A stretch of DNA of 64,000 nucleotides from NCBI GenBank assembly GCA_035530275.1, contig DATKVC010000007.1, forward strand, positions 248,001 through 312,000. The letters are read 5' to 3'. This DNA is from CAIJMU01 sp035530275 (GTDB lineage: Bacteria; Spirochaetota; Spirochaetia; Treponematales; Rectinemataceae). The notes under the pieces are model-generated. The model made no database searches, was not told the origin of the DNA, and saw only the letters and a list, made by a program, of their open reading frames with translations. Both the position numbers and the translations under genes were made by a program. Every line of letters begins with the position of its first letter. Within the stretch, counting starts at the first letter, position 1. Below, piece by piece: positions 36,902-45,539 of this stretch.

Positions 36902-37390
36902 GTGGGCGATTTCCATCTCACGCGCGCGACGCAGCGCGATCTTTCCACCTGCGTCGACATCATGATGGATTCGATCCTCGGCGAGGAGTATTTTTCGCGC
37001 GAACTCGCCGAGGGAATTCTGTACGAAGGGATTACGCAGAGGCAAGTCTTCGTCGCGAAGACGGCGAAGGGCGAGATCGTGGGTTTCTTTCGCCTCGCCC
37101 TTTCAGGAGTCTTCCTGGTCTTCGCCTACATCCACCTTTTCGCGGTGCGGGCAGACAGTCGCGGCAAAGGCGTCGGCAACTTCCTTCTCGCCGAGGCCGA
37201 GCGCCTCATACGCGAGGAAGAAGGATACCCCGACATCAAGAAGTCCTTTCTCCTCGTCGGCAAGATCAACCGCCGCGCAAAGGCCTTCTACGAGAAACAC
37301 GGCTACAAGCGCATGGCGACCTTCGACAACCTCTTTTCGATCGGCGACACCGAGTTCCTGATGATGAAGGAACTCGGCAGCCTCGACTGA
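36902..37390 (+). CDS. GNAT-family N-acetyltransferase
   Basis: 162 residues with YIHLFAVRADSRGKGVGNFLLAEAE (given in part: VRADSRGKGVGNFLL), the Q/R-x-x-G-x-G acetyl-CoA loop as RGKGVG, and NRRAKAFYEKHGYKRM at the end. The start is a GTG at 36902 placed 7 bases after GAGGAGG; the open frame upstream has no ribosome-binding site. Substrate unknown. It is divergent from the nucleotidase gene and convergent with the next gene. Confidence 0.82.
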   Translation: MGDFHLTRATQRDLSTCVDIMMDSILGEEYFSRELAEGILYEGITQRQVFVAKTAKGEIVGFFRLALSGVFLVFAYIHLFAVRADSRGKGVGNFLLAEAERLIREEEGYPDIKKSFLLVGKINRRAKAFYEKHGYKRMATFDNLFSIGDTEFLMMKELGSLD

Positions 37391-37412
37391 TTCCGGGCCG
37401 CCCCGACCGGGA

Positions 37413-38030
37413 TCAATGGACGAGGAGGTCGATTCTCGTCAGCGTCACGTTGCCCCGGACGGCCGGCGCGTTCGTCAGGTGCCAAGCCACGTATTTCTCG
37501 GCGAAGGGCTCGGAGGAGGCGGTCCCGTCCACGGGAACGATGACCTTGAAGCCGCGCAGGCAGGCGCCGATGCTCGTGCCGAGGACGGCGCCCTCGGCGA
37601 CAAGGCCCGTGATGACGAGGGTCTTTATGCCCTTCGACTTGAGCCAGGCTTCGAGGTCGGTGCCGTAGAACTTGTCGACGCTCGAGCGGACGATGTGGTC
37701 GCTCGGCGCCGGCTTGAGCTCGGGCACGATCGATTCCGGCCCCGACTGTCCCGCGAGGCTATAGGCGACGAGGATTCCCGAGTTCCGCGCGAAGGCGAGG
37801 AGCCTCGCGACGCGGGGAACCGTGGCGGCCGCACGAGGCCGCCCGGCGATGATCCTGTCCTGGAAGTCGAGGAGGAGGAGGGCCGTGGTGGAGGGGTCGA
37901 TGACCGGCGCGACGAGGGCGGGCGCAGGCGGCGCCTGCACCGAAGACCATTCATCGACGATGGTCGGTCCCTCGGCCGAGACGGCGAGGCATGACAACGA
38001 AGCCACAATACTAAGTAGTAGTCCTTTCAT
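37413..38030 (-). CDS. Secreted isochorismatase-fold protein lacking the catalytic cysteine
   Basis: 205 residues with an N-terminal signal peptide (GLLLSIVASLSCLAVSA). The cysteine-hydrolase fold is clear: TALLLLDFQD (catalytic Asp), SVDKFYGTDLEAWLKSKGIK (catalytic Lys region) and LVITGLVAEGAVLGTSIGACL. In active members the last motif has Cys before V-x-x-T (as in TNVCVLxT), but here it is Ala (EGAVLGT), so normal nicotinamidase/isochorismatase chemistry should be impossible. A secreted pseudo-enzyme or binding protein is likely. GGAG lies before the ATG. The chemoreceptor gene is 29 bases upstream on the same strand. Confidence 0.75.
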   Translation of the reverse strand: MKGLLLSIVASLSCLAVSAEGPTIVDEWSSVQAPPAPALVAPVIDPSTTALLLLDFQDRIIAGRPRAAATVPRVARLLAFARNSGILVAYSLAGQSGPESIVPELKPAPSDHIVRSSVDKFYGTDLEAWLKSKGIKTLVITGLVAEGAVLGTSIGACLRGFKVIVPVDGTASSEPFAEKYVAWHLTNAPAVRGNVTLTRIDLLVH

Positions 38031-38059
38031 CCCCAGCTCCTTTGGCCCGCCCGATTCCG

Positions 38060-39772
38060 TCAGAAGGCTTCGAATTCCGAATCGAGAATCTTGTCTTTTC
38101 CCGAGACTTCGCGTCCGCCTGTCGCCGTGCCCACGGGCGCCATGGCCGTGGGCCGTCCCGGGCCGGAGAGGGCCACCGCCGTCCCGCCCTCGCCCTGGCG
38201 CCGCGTCCCGCTTCGCATCGACTGGGCGTGGGCGATCTTGATATTCCGATGTTGAGGGGCGGTCGGCGCGATCTTCCGGACATTCGCCTGGACCGCCCTT
38301 GAATTGGCGAAGAACAGCATCGCCTCGCGGAGCTGCTCCGACTGGCTCGAGAGTTCTTCGGCCATGCTCGCCATCTCCTCGCTCGCCGAGGCGTTCTGCT
38401 GGATGACGGTGTCGAGCTGGGAGATAGCGGTCTCGATCTGCTCCGTGCCGGCGCTCTGCTCGCGCGAGGCGGCCGCGATCTCCTGCACGAGGTCGGCCGT
38501 GTGCTTGATGTCGGGGATGATGCGCTGGATGAGCTCTCCCGCCTTCGTCGTCGCGTCCACGGTCGAGCGCGACAGCTCGGTGATCTCGCCCGCCGCCCGC
38601 TGCGAACGCTCGGCGAGCTTGCGCACCTCGGAGGCCACGACGGCGAAGCCCCTGCCGGCCTCCCCAGCCCGCGCCGCCTCGATGGCCGCGTTCAGCGCGA
38701 GGAGATTGGTCTGCCTGGCGATCTCGTCGATGATGCCTATCTTGCCGGCTATGGCCGTCATGGCCGTCACCGATTCCATCACCGCCTTGCCGCCGATGTC
38801 GGCGTCGATGGCCACCTTGCGGGAGATCTGCTCGGTCGTGATCGAATTGTCCGTGTTCTGCTTGATCGTCGCCGTGATCTCCTCGATCGACGCCGAGACC
38901 TCCTCGGCGCTGCTCGCCTGCTCGGAGGCGCCCTGGCTCATCTGCTGGGCGGTGGCGCTGATCTCCTGGTTGCCGGTGCTGACCTGGTCCACGGTGGCGC
39001 GGATGACGTCGACGACGCGGGAAATCGACCGCATTATGACGACCATCACGACGACCACGAGGACGAGGGCCGCGATGGACGCGATTATCATGATGGCGAG
39101 GGTCTGGGCCAGCAGGGCCGCGTTTTCCTTGCCGTCCGTGGCCGCCTGGGAGCGCTCGTCTTCCGCGAGTTTCTGGCAATCGGCGGCTATGGAATCGTAG
39201 GTCTTGGCGAGTTCCCCCTTGAGGAGGGTGGACGCGGCGAGGAGACCCGCATCGGCCTGGGCCGCGGCGGGCTGACCAGGCACTCCCTGAGCGCCGGCCG
39301 CAGTCCTGCCTTGGGGAGCCGTCGCCCTCGGGGTATTCTCTGTGGCCAGCTTTTCCTGGGAATCAGTCTGCACGAAATCCAGGACCTTTTCATGGCCAAG
39401 CTTATATTCGTTCCATGATTTCTTGAGGGCGTCGTAGGAAACGCGAGCCTCAGTAGTCGTGGCATGAGGTGCGAAGTCGAGTATCATCTTGTCGAGTTCG
39501 GCCGTCGTCGAGACCATCGAGGACTCGAGATCCCGCTTCGCAACGGCATCCCTTTCGCCGACGAATTCGAATTCGAGCAGCCGGAGATCCGCCGTCGCCG
39601 TATCGATCCTGTTCGCCAGGTCGAGGCCTGGAACGGTGTCCCCGATCATTTCCGACACGATGCCGCTGACCGCGCGCAGCGAGAAGATGGAATATGCCCC
39701 CATCCCGACCAGGATGGCTGCGAGAAAGCCGAAACCGAGAAAGAGCAGGGATCGTAGCTTGAGAGATTTCAT
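38060..39772 (-). CDS. Methyl-accepting chemotaxis protein
   Basis: 570 residues. Membrane helix at about 8-30, periplasmic four-helix-bundle sensor (35-220, containing a Pro/Ala/Gln-rich insertion around 150-175), second helix (about 232-258), and a signalling domain with the hairpin tip EIARQTNLLALNAAIEAARA then GEAGRGFAVVA. Methylation-helix patterns (EEVSASIEEI, NASASEEMASMAEEL) flank it. There is little HAMP sequence. The C-terminus after an Arg/Pro-rich linker ends SEFEAF, a likely CheR/CheB tethering peptide. Start ATG at 39772 after GGAGG. Ligand unknown. Confidence 0.9.
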   Translation of the reverse strand: MKSLKLRSLLFLGFGFLAAILVGMGAYSIFSLRAVSGIVSEMIGDTVPGLDLANRIDTATADLRLLEFEFVGERDAVAKRDLESSMVSTTAELDKMILDFAPHATTTEARVSYDALKKSWNEYKLGHEKVLDFVQTDSQEKLATENTPRATAPQGRTAAGAQGVPGQPAAAQADAGLLAASTLLKGELAKTYDSIAADCQKLAEDERSQAATDGKENAALLAQTLAIMIIASIAALVLVVVVMVVIMRSISRVVDVIRATVDQVSTGNQEISATAQQMSQGASEQASSAEEVSASIEEITATIKQNTDNSITTEQISRKVAIDADIGGKAVMESVTAMTAIAGKIGIIDEIARQTNLLALNAAIEAARAGEAGRGFAVVASEVRKLAERSQRAAGEITELSRSTVDATTKAGELIQRIIPDIKHTADLVQEIAAASREQSAGTEQIETAISQLDTVIQQNASASEEMASMAEELSSQSEQLREAMLFFANSRAVQANVRKIAPTAPQHRNIKIAHAQSMRSGTRRQGEGGTAVALSGPGRPTAMAPVGTATGGREVSGKDKILDSEFEAF

Positions 39773-39855
39773 AACTGCCTCCAAGATGATGGAGACAAGC
39801 CTACTGCTTTCAAATGGAGCACGCAAGTATTTGATAACTTGCGCGCCATGGCCGA

Positions 39856-39902
39856 CCCTCAGCGTCCCGGACCGCCCACCCGGAGGAAGGGCGGCCTGAG
39901 GG
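39856..39902 (-). repeat. Hairpin downstream of the MFS gene
   Basis: CCCTCAG (39856-39862) pairs with CTGAGGG (39896-39902), enclosing CCGCCC/GGGCGG. It sits just after the MFS stop codon on the minus strand, lacks a T-run, and probably acts as an mRNA 3' stabiliser or weak terminator. Confidence 0.5.
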
Positions 39903-39908
39903 CTGTTA

Positions 39909-41111
39909 CTAGCGGCTTTTGTAAGCCGCCGCCCTGCTTTTGAGGAAGAGACCCACCAGGCCCGCGACGAGGGGCAGGGAGAAGAGAACGAGGATGGCCG
40001 TGTTCAAGCCCAGGGCGTCGCCGATGGCTCCGACAAGGATAACAGCCAATGCGCCGATGCCGTTGGCGAAGCCCAGGCTGAGTCCGGCGGCCATCGCCTT
40101 GTGGTCGGGAATGGCTTCTTGGGCGGCGACGATGGTCACCGAGAAGCTCGCCATCATAGAGGCCCCGGCGAGGGCAAAGAAGACGAGGCTCAAGGCCCCC
40201 GAGGTCGCTAGAAAGGCCAGGAAGAGAGGGGTCGCGAGCACGAGGGAACCCACGACCAGGGGCTTCCGGCCGAAGCGGTCCGAGAGGAAGCCCCCCGCTA
40301 CGCCGCCCATCGCGCCGACGAAGAGCATGAGAGTGAGCATCCGGCCGGCCATGACGTTCGGCACGCCCTTCGCGTGAAAATACAAGGGGAGCATTGTGAG
40401 CATTCCCGTGTAGGCCACCGCGCGCAATGAGATGACGCCGATGATGGCCGCGAGTTCGCGCGACGCGCCCTTGATGGCTCGCATGACGACGGCCAGGGAA
40501 GCCGCGGGATTCGGAGCTTTCTTTTCGCCTCGGGGAAGGGCGAAGAAGAGGAGGAGGGCCGCGGCCATTCCCGGGAAGATCATAAGGAGGGTAGCCTTGA
40601 GCCCGAAGGACTGGAAGAGGGGCACGAGGAGGAGGGGAGCCAGGGCGAAGCCGATGTTGCCGAAGGCCACGAAGGCCGACTGGTAGAGGGCCTTGCGCTT
40701 GGGGTCGAGACCGTTGACGAGGACCGAGGCCGGCGGATGGAAGGCGGCGGTGCCGAGGCCCGAGAGGGCGGCGAAGAGCACCATGACGGGGAAATTCGGG
40801 GCCAGGCCCGTGAGGCTCAGGAAGAAGGCCATCCAGAGGGTGCCGAAGAAGACGAGCCACGACCGGCCCTTGTTGTCGACCATGTAGCCGAAGATCGGTT
40901 GGAAGAGGGACGAGAAAATATTGAACGAGGCCACGAGGATCGAGGCCTCGATCGGGCCGAAGCCCGGGAGGAGGACCACGAGGAAGGGCAGCATCTGCGG
41001 GAGAAAATTGCTGTAGAGGTCGTTCAAGGTGTGGCCCGCCGAGATGATCCCCAGGGTGGCGATCCGACCCCTCGTCGGCGCCGTATCGACGGCCTTGGCT
41101 GCGCTGGTCAT
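39909..41111 (-). CDS. MFS exporter, fosmidomycin-resistance (Fsr) type
   Basis: 400 residues, twelve predicted membrane helices. The N-terminal signature HTLNDLYSNFLPQMLPFLV is characteristic of Fsr-like transporters, and loop motif A appears as FGYMVDNKGRSWLV and FLSDRFGRKPLV in the two halves. Such pumps export fosmidomycin and other small compounds; the natural substrate is unknown. The ATG overlaps the stop codon of the padR gene (ATGA), so expression is coupled to that regulator, which probably responds to the exported compound. Confidence 0.88.
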   Translation of the reverse strand: MTSAAKAVDTAPTRGRIATLGIISAGHTLNDLYSNFLPQMLPFLVVLLPGFGPIEASILVASFNIFSSLFQPIFGYMVDNKGRSWLVFFGTLWMAFFLSLTGLAPNFPVMVLFAALSGLGTAAFHPPASVLVNGLDPKRKALYQSAFVAFGNIGFALAPLLLVPLFQSFGLKATLLMIFPGMAAALLLFFALPRGEKKAPNPAASLAVVMRAIKGASRELAAIIGVISLRAVAYTGMLTMLPLYFHAKGVPNVMAGRMLTLMLFVGAMGGVAGGFLSDRFGRKPLVVGSLVLATPLFLAFLATSGALSLVFFALAGASMMASFSVTIVAAQEAIPDHKAMAAGLSLGFANGIGALAVILVGAIGDALGLNTAILVLFSLPLVAGLVGLFLKSRAAAYKSR

Positions 41112-41566
41112 TTCGTCACTCCTTTTGAGGTCGCCGCCGCTTTCCGACCGGCGCCTTTTTCGCCCTGGGCCTTTTCGCCCTGGGCGTTTGCGCCCTGGAC
41201 CTTCGCGGCCCGAGCCTTCGTCGCGCTCGACGGGGCCTCGAGGCCGGCGTAGCGCTCGAGAAACCACTCGAGATTCCTCTTGCGGGCCTCGATATCTTCC
41301 TTGAATGAAGCGAGGCTCTTTTTGCCTGCCGCGGTTATCGAATACCACTTGCGCGCCGGTCCCGAAATGTCGGTCTCCCATTCTGCGGAGACGCAGCCCT
41401 CATCTTCGAGTTCCTGCAAGGCCCGGTAGACGGAGGCGCTGTCGGGGCCCATGCCCGGAAGCTCGGTCTCGAGCCTCGAAAGGAGGGCGGCCCCGTACTG
41501 GCGCCCGCTCGCCAGAATCAGGAGTATGAATGCGGGCGTGTGCCGATAGGCCTGACCCTTCGCCAT
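41108..41566 (-). CDS. PadR-family transcriptional regulator
   Basis: 152 residues. The winged-helix domain (1-85) has FILLILASGRQYGAALLSRL, SVYRALQELEDEGCVSAEWE and YSITAAGKKSL, typical of PadR. A C-terminal helix is followed by a low-complexity tail in which AQGEKAQGEK-like units are encoded by roughly 18-bp repeats (41150-41215). It probably represses itself and the coupled MFS exporter. Upstream, AGCAT-CTAT-ATGCT (41636-41649) next to a TATACT (41656-41661, minus strand) is a possible operator. Confidence 0.88.
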   Translation of the reverse strand: MAKGQAYRHTPAFILLILASGRQYGAALLSRLETELPGMGPDSASVYRALQELEDEGCVSAEWETDISGPARKWYSITAAGKKSLASFKEDIEARKRNLEWFLERYAGLEAPSSATKARAAKVQGANAQGEKAQGEKGAGRKAAATSKGVTK

Positions 41567-41696
41567 CTGTCCCTCCTCCGGAAAGTCGGATTCGCTCGAC
41601 GAAGCGGGATAAAGGCCCGCAACGTTGATGCTCGCAGCATCTATATGCTAACTACAGTATAACCGCGACAGGAGGAGGGCGGCAAGCCCTCCCCTG

Positions 41697-43265
41697 CTAT
41701 TCGAGCGGCCCCCTGTAGCGATTCACGCCCAGGGCGTCGAGCCTCAGGCCATGGACCTCGAGCCTCCGGGCGAAGTCGTCCCAGTTGCGGCCATCCTTCG
41801 GACTCCAAAAAACCTCCGACAGGGCCGAGAGGCGCGGAAAGGCCATGTATTCGACATTGCGGCCGAAGGGCATCAGTTCCGTCCAGATGTTCGCCTGGGC
41901 GCCCACTATCAGGGCGGCCTCGCCCGGGTTCAGGGATTCCGGCACGGGCTCGAAGGAATAGGAGTCGCGCACCGTGCAGACGCCGAGCTGTCCGGGTTCC
42001 TCGGGAAGGTCGAGGTGCTTGTGGTCGAGGTAGCAGGCCTTCGTCTGGGGGCTCATCACGACCTCGTGGCCGAGTCGGGCGGCATCTACGCCGCCGGAGT
42101 AGCCCCGCCAGGACATGACGATGGCATCCTTGCGGGGCCGGCCCTCGAGGATCTCGTCCCAGCCGATCATGCGTTTGCCCCGATCGGCGAGGAGGGCGGC
42201 CACACGGTTCATGAACCAGCCCTGGAGGAATTCGGGCTCGAGGGCCCCGCCCTCGTCGCGCAGGCCCTGGACCTTCATCACTGACCGGCATTTCGGACAA
42301 ACGGACCAACGGGCCTTGGGAACCTCGTCGCCGCCGGCATGGACCCACTGTCCGGGGAAGAGTTCGGCGACCTCGTCGAACACGCGACCGAGAACATCGA
42401 AGACTTTTTCGTTGCCCGCGCAAAGGACATCCTCGAAGATGCCGTGGCGCCATTCGGTGACGAAGGGTTCGTTGCCCCCGCCCGCCCCGCCGCGGCAGGA
42501 GAGCTCGGGATGCGAGGCGAGGAGGGCCGTCGCATGGCCCGGCGTCTCGATTTCGGGGACAACGACGATGCCGCGCTCGCCGGCGAAGTCCACCACGCGG
42601 CGCACCTCGTCGCGGGTATAGTGGCCCTCTTGCCAGCGCGGGATGTTGACGCGGCGCTCCGGGCGCCGAGCCCCGAATCGCACGAGCTCCGGCATCGAAG
42701 GGATGTCGAGTCGCCAGCCCTGATCGTCGGTGAGATGCCAGTGAAAGCGATTGAGCTTGTGCAGGGCCATGAGATCGAGGAACTTCTCGATGAACTCGAC
42801 GCGCTGGAAATTGCGGGCCGAATCGAGCATCGCTCCGCGCCAGGTAAAACGCGGACCATCCTCGATGGCGAGGGCGGGCAACTCGGCGCCGTGTGAAAGG
42901 GCGAGCTGGCGGAGCGTCGAGGCGCCGCGGATCGCTCCGTCGAGATCGGCGGCATCCAGGGAGACGCCCGTGGGCGAAATGACGAGGCGATAGGATTCGG
43001 AGGGGCCGAGGGCGGCATCCTTTGCGATGCGGATGAGTCCTCGACTGACGAGACCCTTCGAAATTCCCGCGCCCCCTGCTCCCTCCGCGCCGACCAGTCC
43101 GATCGCTTTGCCGTCGAGTCGAGTCGCCCTGCGCAGCCACTCGGCCAACAAGCGCGCGGCCGATTCGAAGCCGGGAGCGGCGGCGATGTCCACTCCGGCG
43201 AGATCGAAGGCCCCCTCCCCGAGGGTCAACTTCCTCGGGATGGGCAGGAGATCAGGCCGCCTCAT
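41697..43265 (-). CDS. Glycoside hydrolase family 20, beta-N-acetylhexosaminidase
   Basis: 522 residues, no signal peptide. N-terminal GH20b domain, then the catalytic barrel: WRGAMLDSARNF, FHWHLTDDQGWRLDIPSMPE, PEIETPGHATA and the catalytic pair in HAGGDEVPKARW (Asp-Glu). Later WDEILEG and the aromatic sugar-binding W in NIWTELMPFG. Retaining, substrate-assisted cleavage of terminal GlcNAc/GalNAc. As a cytoplasmic enzyme it would act on imported chitobiose-like or glycan-derived disaccharides. The ATG overlaps the GH1 stop codon (ATGA), so it is the last gene of the sugar operon. Confidence 0.92.
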   Translation of the reverse strand: MRRPDLLPIPRKLTLGEGAFDLAGVDIAAAPGFESAARLLAEWLRRATRLDGKAIGLVGAEGAGGAGISKGLVSRGLIRIAKDAALGPSESYRLVISPTGVSLDAADLDGAIRGASTLRQLALSHGAELPALAIEDGPRFTWRGAMLDSARNFQRVEFIEKFLDLMALHKLNRFHWHLTDDQGWRLDIPSMPELVRFGARRPERRVNIPRWQEGHYTRDEVRRVVDFAGERGIVVVPEIETPGHATALLASHPELSCRGGAGGGNEPFVTEWRHGIFEDVLCAGNEKVFDVLGRVFDEVAELFPGQWVHAGGDEVPKARWSVCPKCRSVMKVQGLRDEGGALEPEFLQGWFMNRVAALLADRGKRMIGWDEILEGRPRKDAIVMSWRGYSGGVDAARLGHEVVMSPQTKACYLDHKHLDLPEEPGQLGVCTVRDSYSFEPVPESLNPGEAALIVGAQANIWTELMPFGRNVEYMAFPRLSALSEVFWSPKDGRNWDDFARRLEVHGLRLDALGVNRYRGPLE

Positions 43266-44668
43266 GATCGCAGTCCCATGCCGGCGACGACGTCGCGATA
43301 CCAATAGTAGCTGTCCTTGGGACTGCGCTCGAGGCTCCGGAAGTCGACGTGCACGAGCCCGAAACGCTTCGAGTAGCCCCAGGCCCATTCGAAATTGTCC
43401 ATCAGCGACCACTCGAAATAGCCTTTAAGCGGCAAGCCCTGGGCGATGGCCTCCTCGCAGGATTCGAGATGCCCGCGGAGGTAGTCGATGCGGTCACCGT
43501 CGGCGATCCGACTTTCCGCATCCGGCTCGTCGCGGTCCGCGTAGCCGTTTTCCGTGACATACAAGGCGGGCGGCTTCCAGCGGGCGTCGAGACCGGCGAG
43601 CAATCGCCCCATGCCGCGCGGCACCACGGGCCAGTCCATGTCGCTTCGACGCTCCCACATCGGGGCGTTGCGAAAGCCCTCGGGGTGTTCGCGCGAAATC
43701 GGGACGGCCTCGACGACGTCCTCATTGTAATAATTGACTCCGATGAAATCGACGGGTAGGCGGATCTTTTCAAGATCGCCCTGTCGCACCGGCATCTCTA
43801 TTTCCGGATAGGCCGCGATGTGGCGCTCGGGGTAGCCCTTGCCGAACAGGGGATCCATCCAGAGGGCCGTGCGCTGGTCGCCCGCCCTCGAGGCGGCGAG
43901 GACATCCTCTTCGCGCCGCGTCGCCGGCCGGGGCAAGGACGGATTGATGACAATACCGACCATCGGCTTGCCGGCGTCTTTCCGACCCCGTGCCGAGGCT
44001 CCGCGAGGGGGCGAGGCGCGAAAGGCCTCCACCGCGAGGCCGTGACCGAGGAGGAGGTGATGGACGGCGCGGTAGGCCGCGGCCTTGTCGCGCAGGCCCG
44101 GCGCGTGCTCGCCCTTGTCATGGCCGAGGATGGCGGTGCACCAGGGCTCGTTGACCGTCATCCACTTGTTGGCGAGGTCGCCGAATTCGCGAAAGCAGAG
44201 GGCCGCGTAATCGCCGAAGCGAGCGGCCATGTCGCGCGATGGCCAGCCGCCATCCCGTTCCATCCAATCGGGATGATCCCAATGATAGAGGGTCACCCAG
44301 GGTTCCACGCCCGCCTCGAGGAGGGCCTCGATAAAGCGGCGATACCAGCCGATCGCGGCGCCGTTGGGCTTGCCGCCCCGCTCGGGCTGGATGCGGGCCC
44401 AGGAGAGCGAGAAACGATAGGCACCGACCCCAAGGCCGCGGATCAGGGCGATATCGTCCTTCCAGCGCCGATAGGAATCGCAGGCCTGGTCGCCGTTCAT
44501 GCCGCCGAGCACGGCGCCGGGCTTCCGGGCGAAGCTGTCCCAGACGCTCTCTCCCCCGCCGTCGGCGCGGCGTGATCCTTCTATCTGATACGAGGCGGTG
44601 GCGACCCCCCAGAGGAAATCGGCCGGAAATCCGTCCTCGCGGCCATCGGCCGCGACAGGCTTCGTCAT
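43262..44668 (-). CDS. Glycoside hydrolase family 1 beta-glucosidase
   Basis: 468 residues. FLWGVATASYQIEG at the N-terminus, the acid/base glutamate in WMTVNEPWCTA, the nucleophile glutamate in LYVTENGYADRDEPD, and the substrate-binding FEWSLMDNFEWAWGY. There is a short Arg/Gly-rich insertion at about 215-235 (SPPRGASARGRKDAGKP) not seen in standard GH1. No signal peptide, so it cleaves imported beta-glycosides in the cytoplasm. No six-phospho-specific motif is evident. It is between the ABC permease and GH20 genes in one operon. Confidence 0.93.
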   Translation of the reverse strand: MTKPVAADGREDGFPADFLWGVATASYQIEGSRRADGGGESVWDSFARKPGAVLGGMNGDQACDSYRRWKDDIALIRGLGVGAYRFSLSWARIQPERGGKPNGAAIGWYRRFIEALLEAGVEPWVTLYHWDHPDWMERDGGWPSRDMAARFGDYAALCFREFGDLANKWMTVNEPWCTAILGHDKGEHAPGLRDKAAAYRAVHHLLLGHGLAVEAFRASPPRGASARGRKDAGKPMVGIVINPSLPRPATRREEDVLAASRAGDQRTALWMDPLFGKGYPERHIAAYPEIEMPVRQGDLEKIRLPVDFIGVNYYNEDVVEAVPISREHPEGFRNAPMWERRSDMDWPVVPRGMGRLLAGLDARWKPPALYVTENGYADRDEPDAESRIADGDRIDYLRGHLESCEEAIAQGLPLKGYFEWSLMDNFEWAWGYSKRFGLVHVDFRSLERSPKDSYYWYRDVVAGMGLRS

Positions 44669-44675
44669 AGGTGCA

Positions 44676-45539
44676 TCATCCTTTCACTGCGCCGGCGGCC
44701 ACGCCCTTCGTGATCTGCTTCCTGAAGACGACATAGAAGAGGATCATCGGCGCCATGCCGATGGTGAGGGCCGCGAACTGCTTGCCGTAGTCCGTCGACA
44801 GCGATCCGGAGAATTTGTAGATGCCGAGGGGCAGGGATTTGAGATCGGTCTTCGAGACGAGGATGTTGATGAGGGCGAACTCGTTCCAGGTCCCGGTGAT
44901 ATTCAGTATGGCCAGGGTCGTGGCGACCGGTATGGACATGGGCAGGACTATCCTACGGAAGATTCGAAAGTAGCCGGCGCCGTCGATCCGGGCCGATTCG
45001 ATGAGGGCCGTCGGAATGGCCTTGATGTACTCGGTCGCCAGATAGATGCCTATCGGAAGACCGGCGCCGATGTACACGAGGAGGACCGCGAAGCGAGTGT
45101 TGTAGATGCCGAGGACATTGACCTCGATGAAAAGGGGGATCATCAGCGAATTCAGGGTGAGGAGGATGCCGATGACAAAGCTCCCGTAGATCCACTTCGT
45201 CGCCCTCGAGGGGATCTTCGCGAAGGCGAAGCCCGCGAGCACCGAAAGGAGGATGACGCCGAGCGTCGTCCCCGCGGTATAGATGATGGAATTGGGAAAG
45301 AGTTTTCCGAATTCCCCGAAGTCCCAGGCCATCTTGAAATTGTCGAAGACCCAGGTCTTCGGCAGGCCGAGCATGTTCAGCTGGTATTCCCGCGTCGACT
45401 TGAAGGAGCTCATCGCGAGCCAGAAGAGGGGATAGATCGTCATGATCGCGAAGACGACCATGACGAGATAGGCGAGGCCCTTGGCGACATGGCCGCTGAA
45501 GCGGCCGAAGGCCGTCGTGACCCGGCTTTCCTCGACCAT
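44676..45539 (-). CDS. Sugar ABC transporter permease (MalG/CUT1 type)
   Basis: 287 residues, six membrane helices, with the EAA loop ESARIDGAGYFRIFRRIVLPM that contacts the ATPase. The start overlaps the upstream permease's stop codon as TGATG, with GGAAGGAGGAG in front. Partner of the MalF-type permease upstream and the binding protein further upstream. The ATPase (MsmK/UgpC type) is not in the operon and must be supplied from elsewhere. Confidence 0.92.
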   Translation of the reverse strand: MVEESRVTTAFGRFSGHVAKGLAYLVMVVFAIMTIYPLFWLAMSSFKSTREYQLNMLGLPKTWVFDNFKMAWDFGEFGKLFPNSIIYTAGTTLGVILLSVLAGFAFAKIPSRATKWIYGSFVIGILLTLNSLMIPLFIEVNVLGIYNTRFAVLLVYIGAGLPIGIYLATEYIKAIPTALIESARIDGAGYFRIFRRIVLPMSIPVATTLAILNITGTWNEFALINILVSKTDLKSLPLGIYKFSGSLSTDYGKQFAALTIGMAPMILFYVVFRKQITKGVAAGAVKG

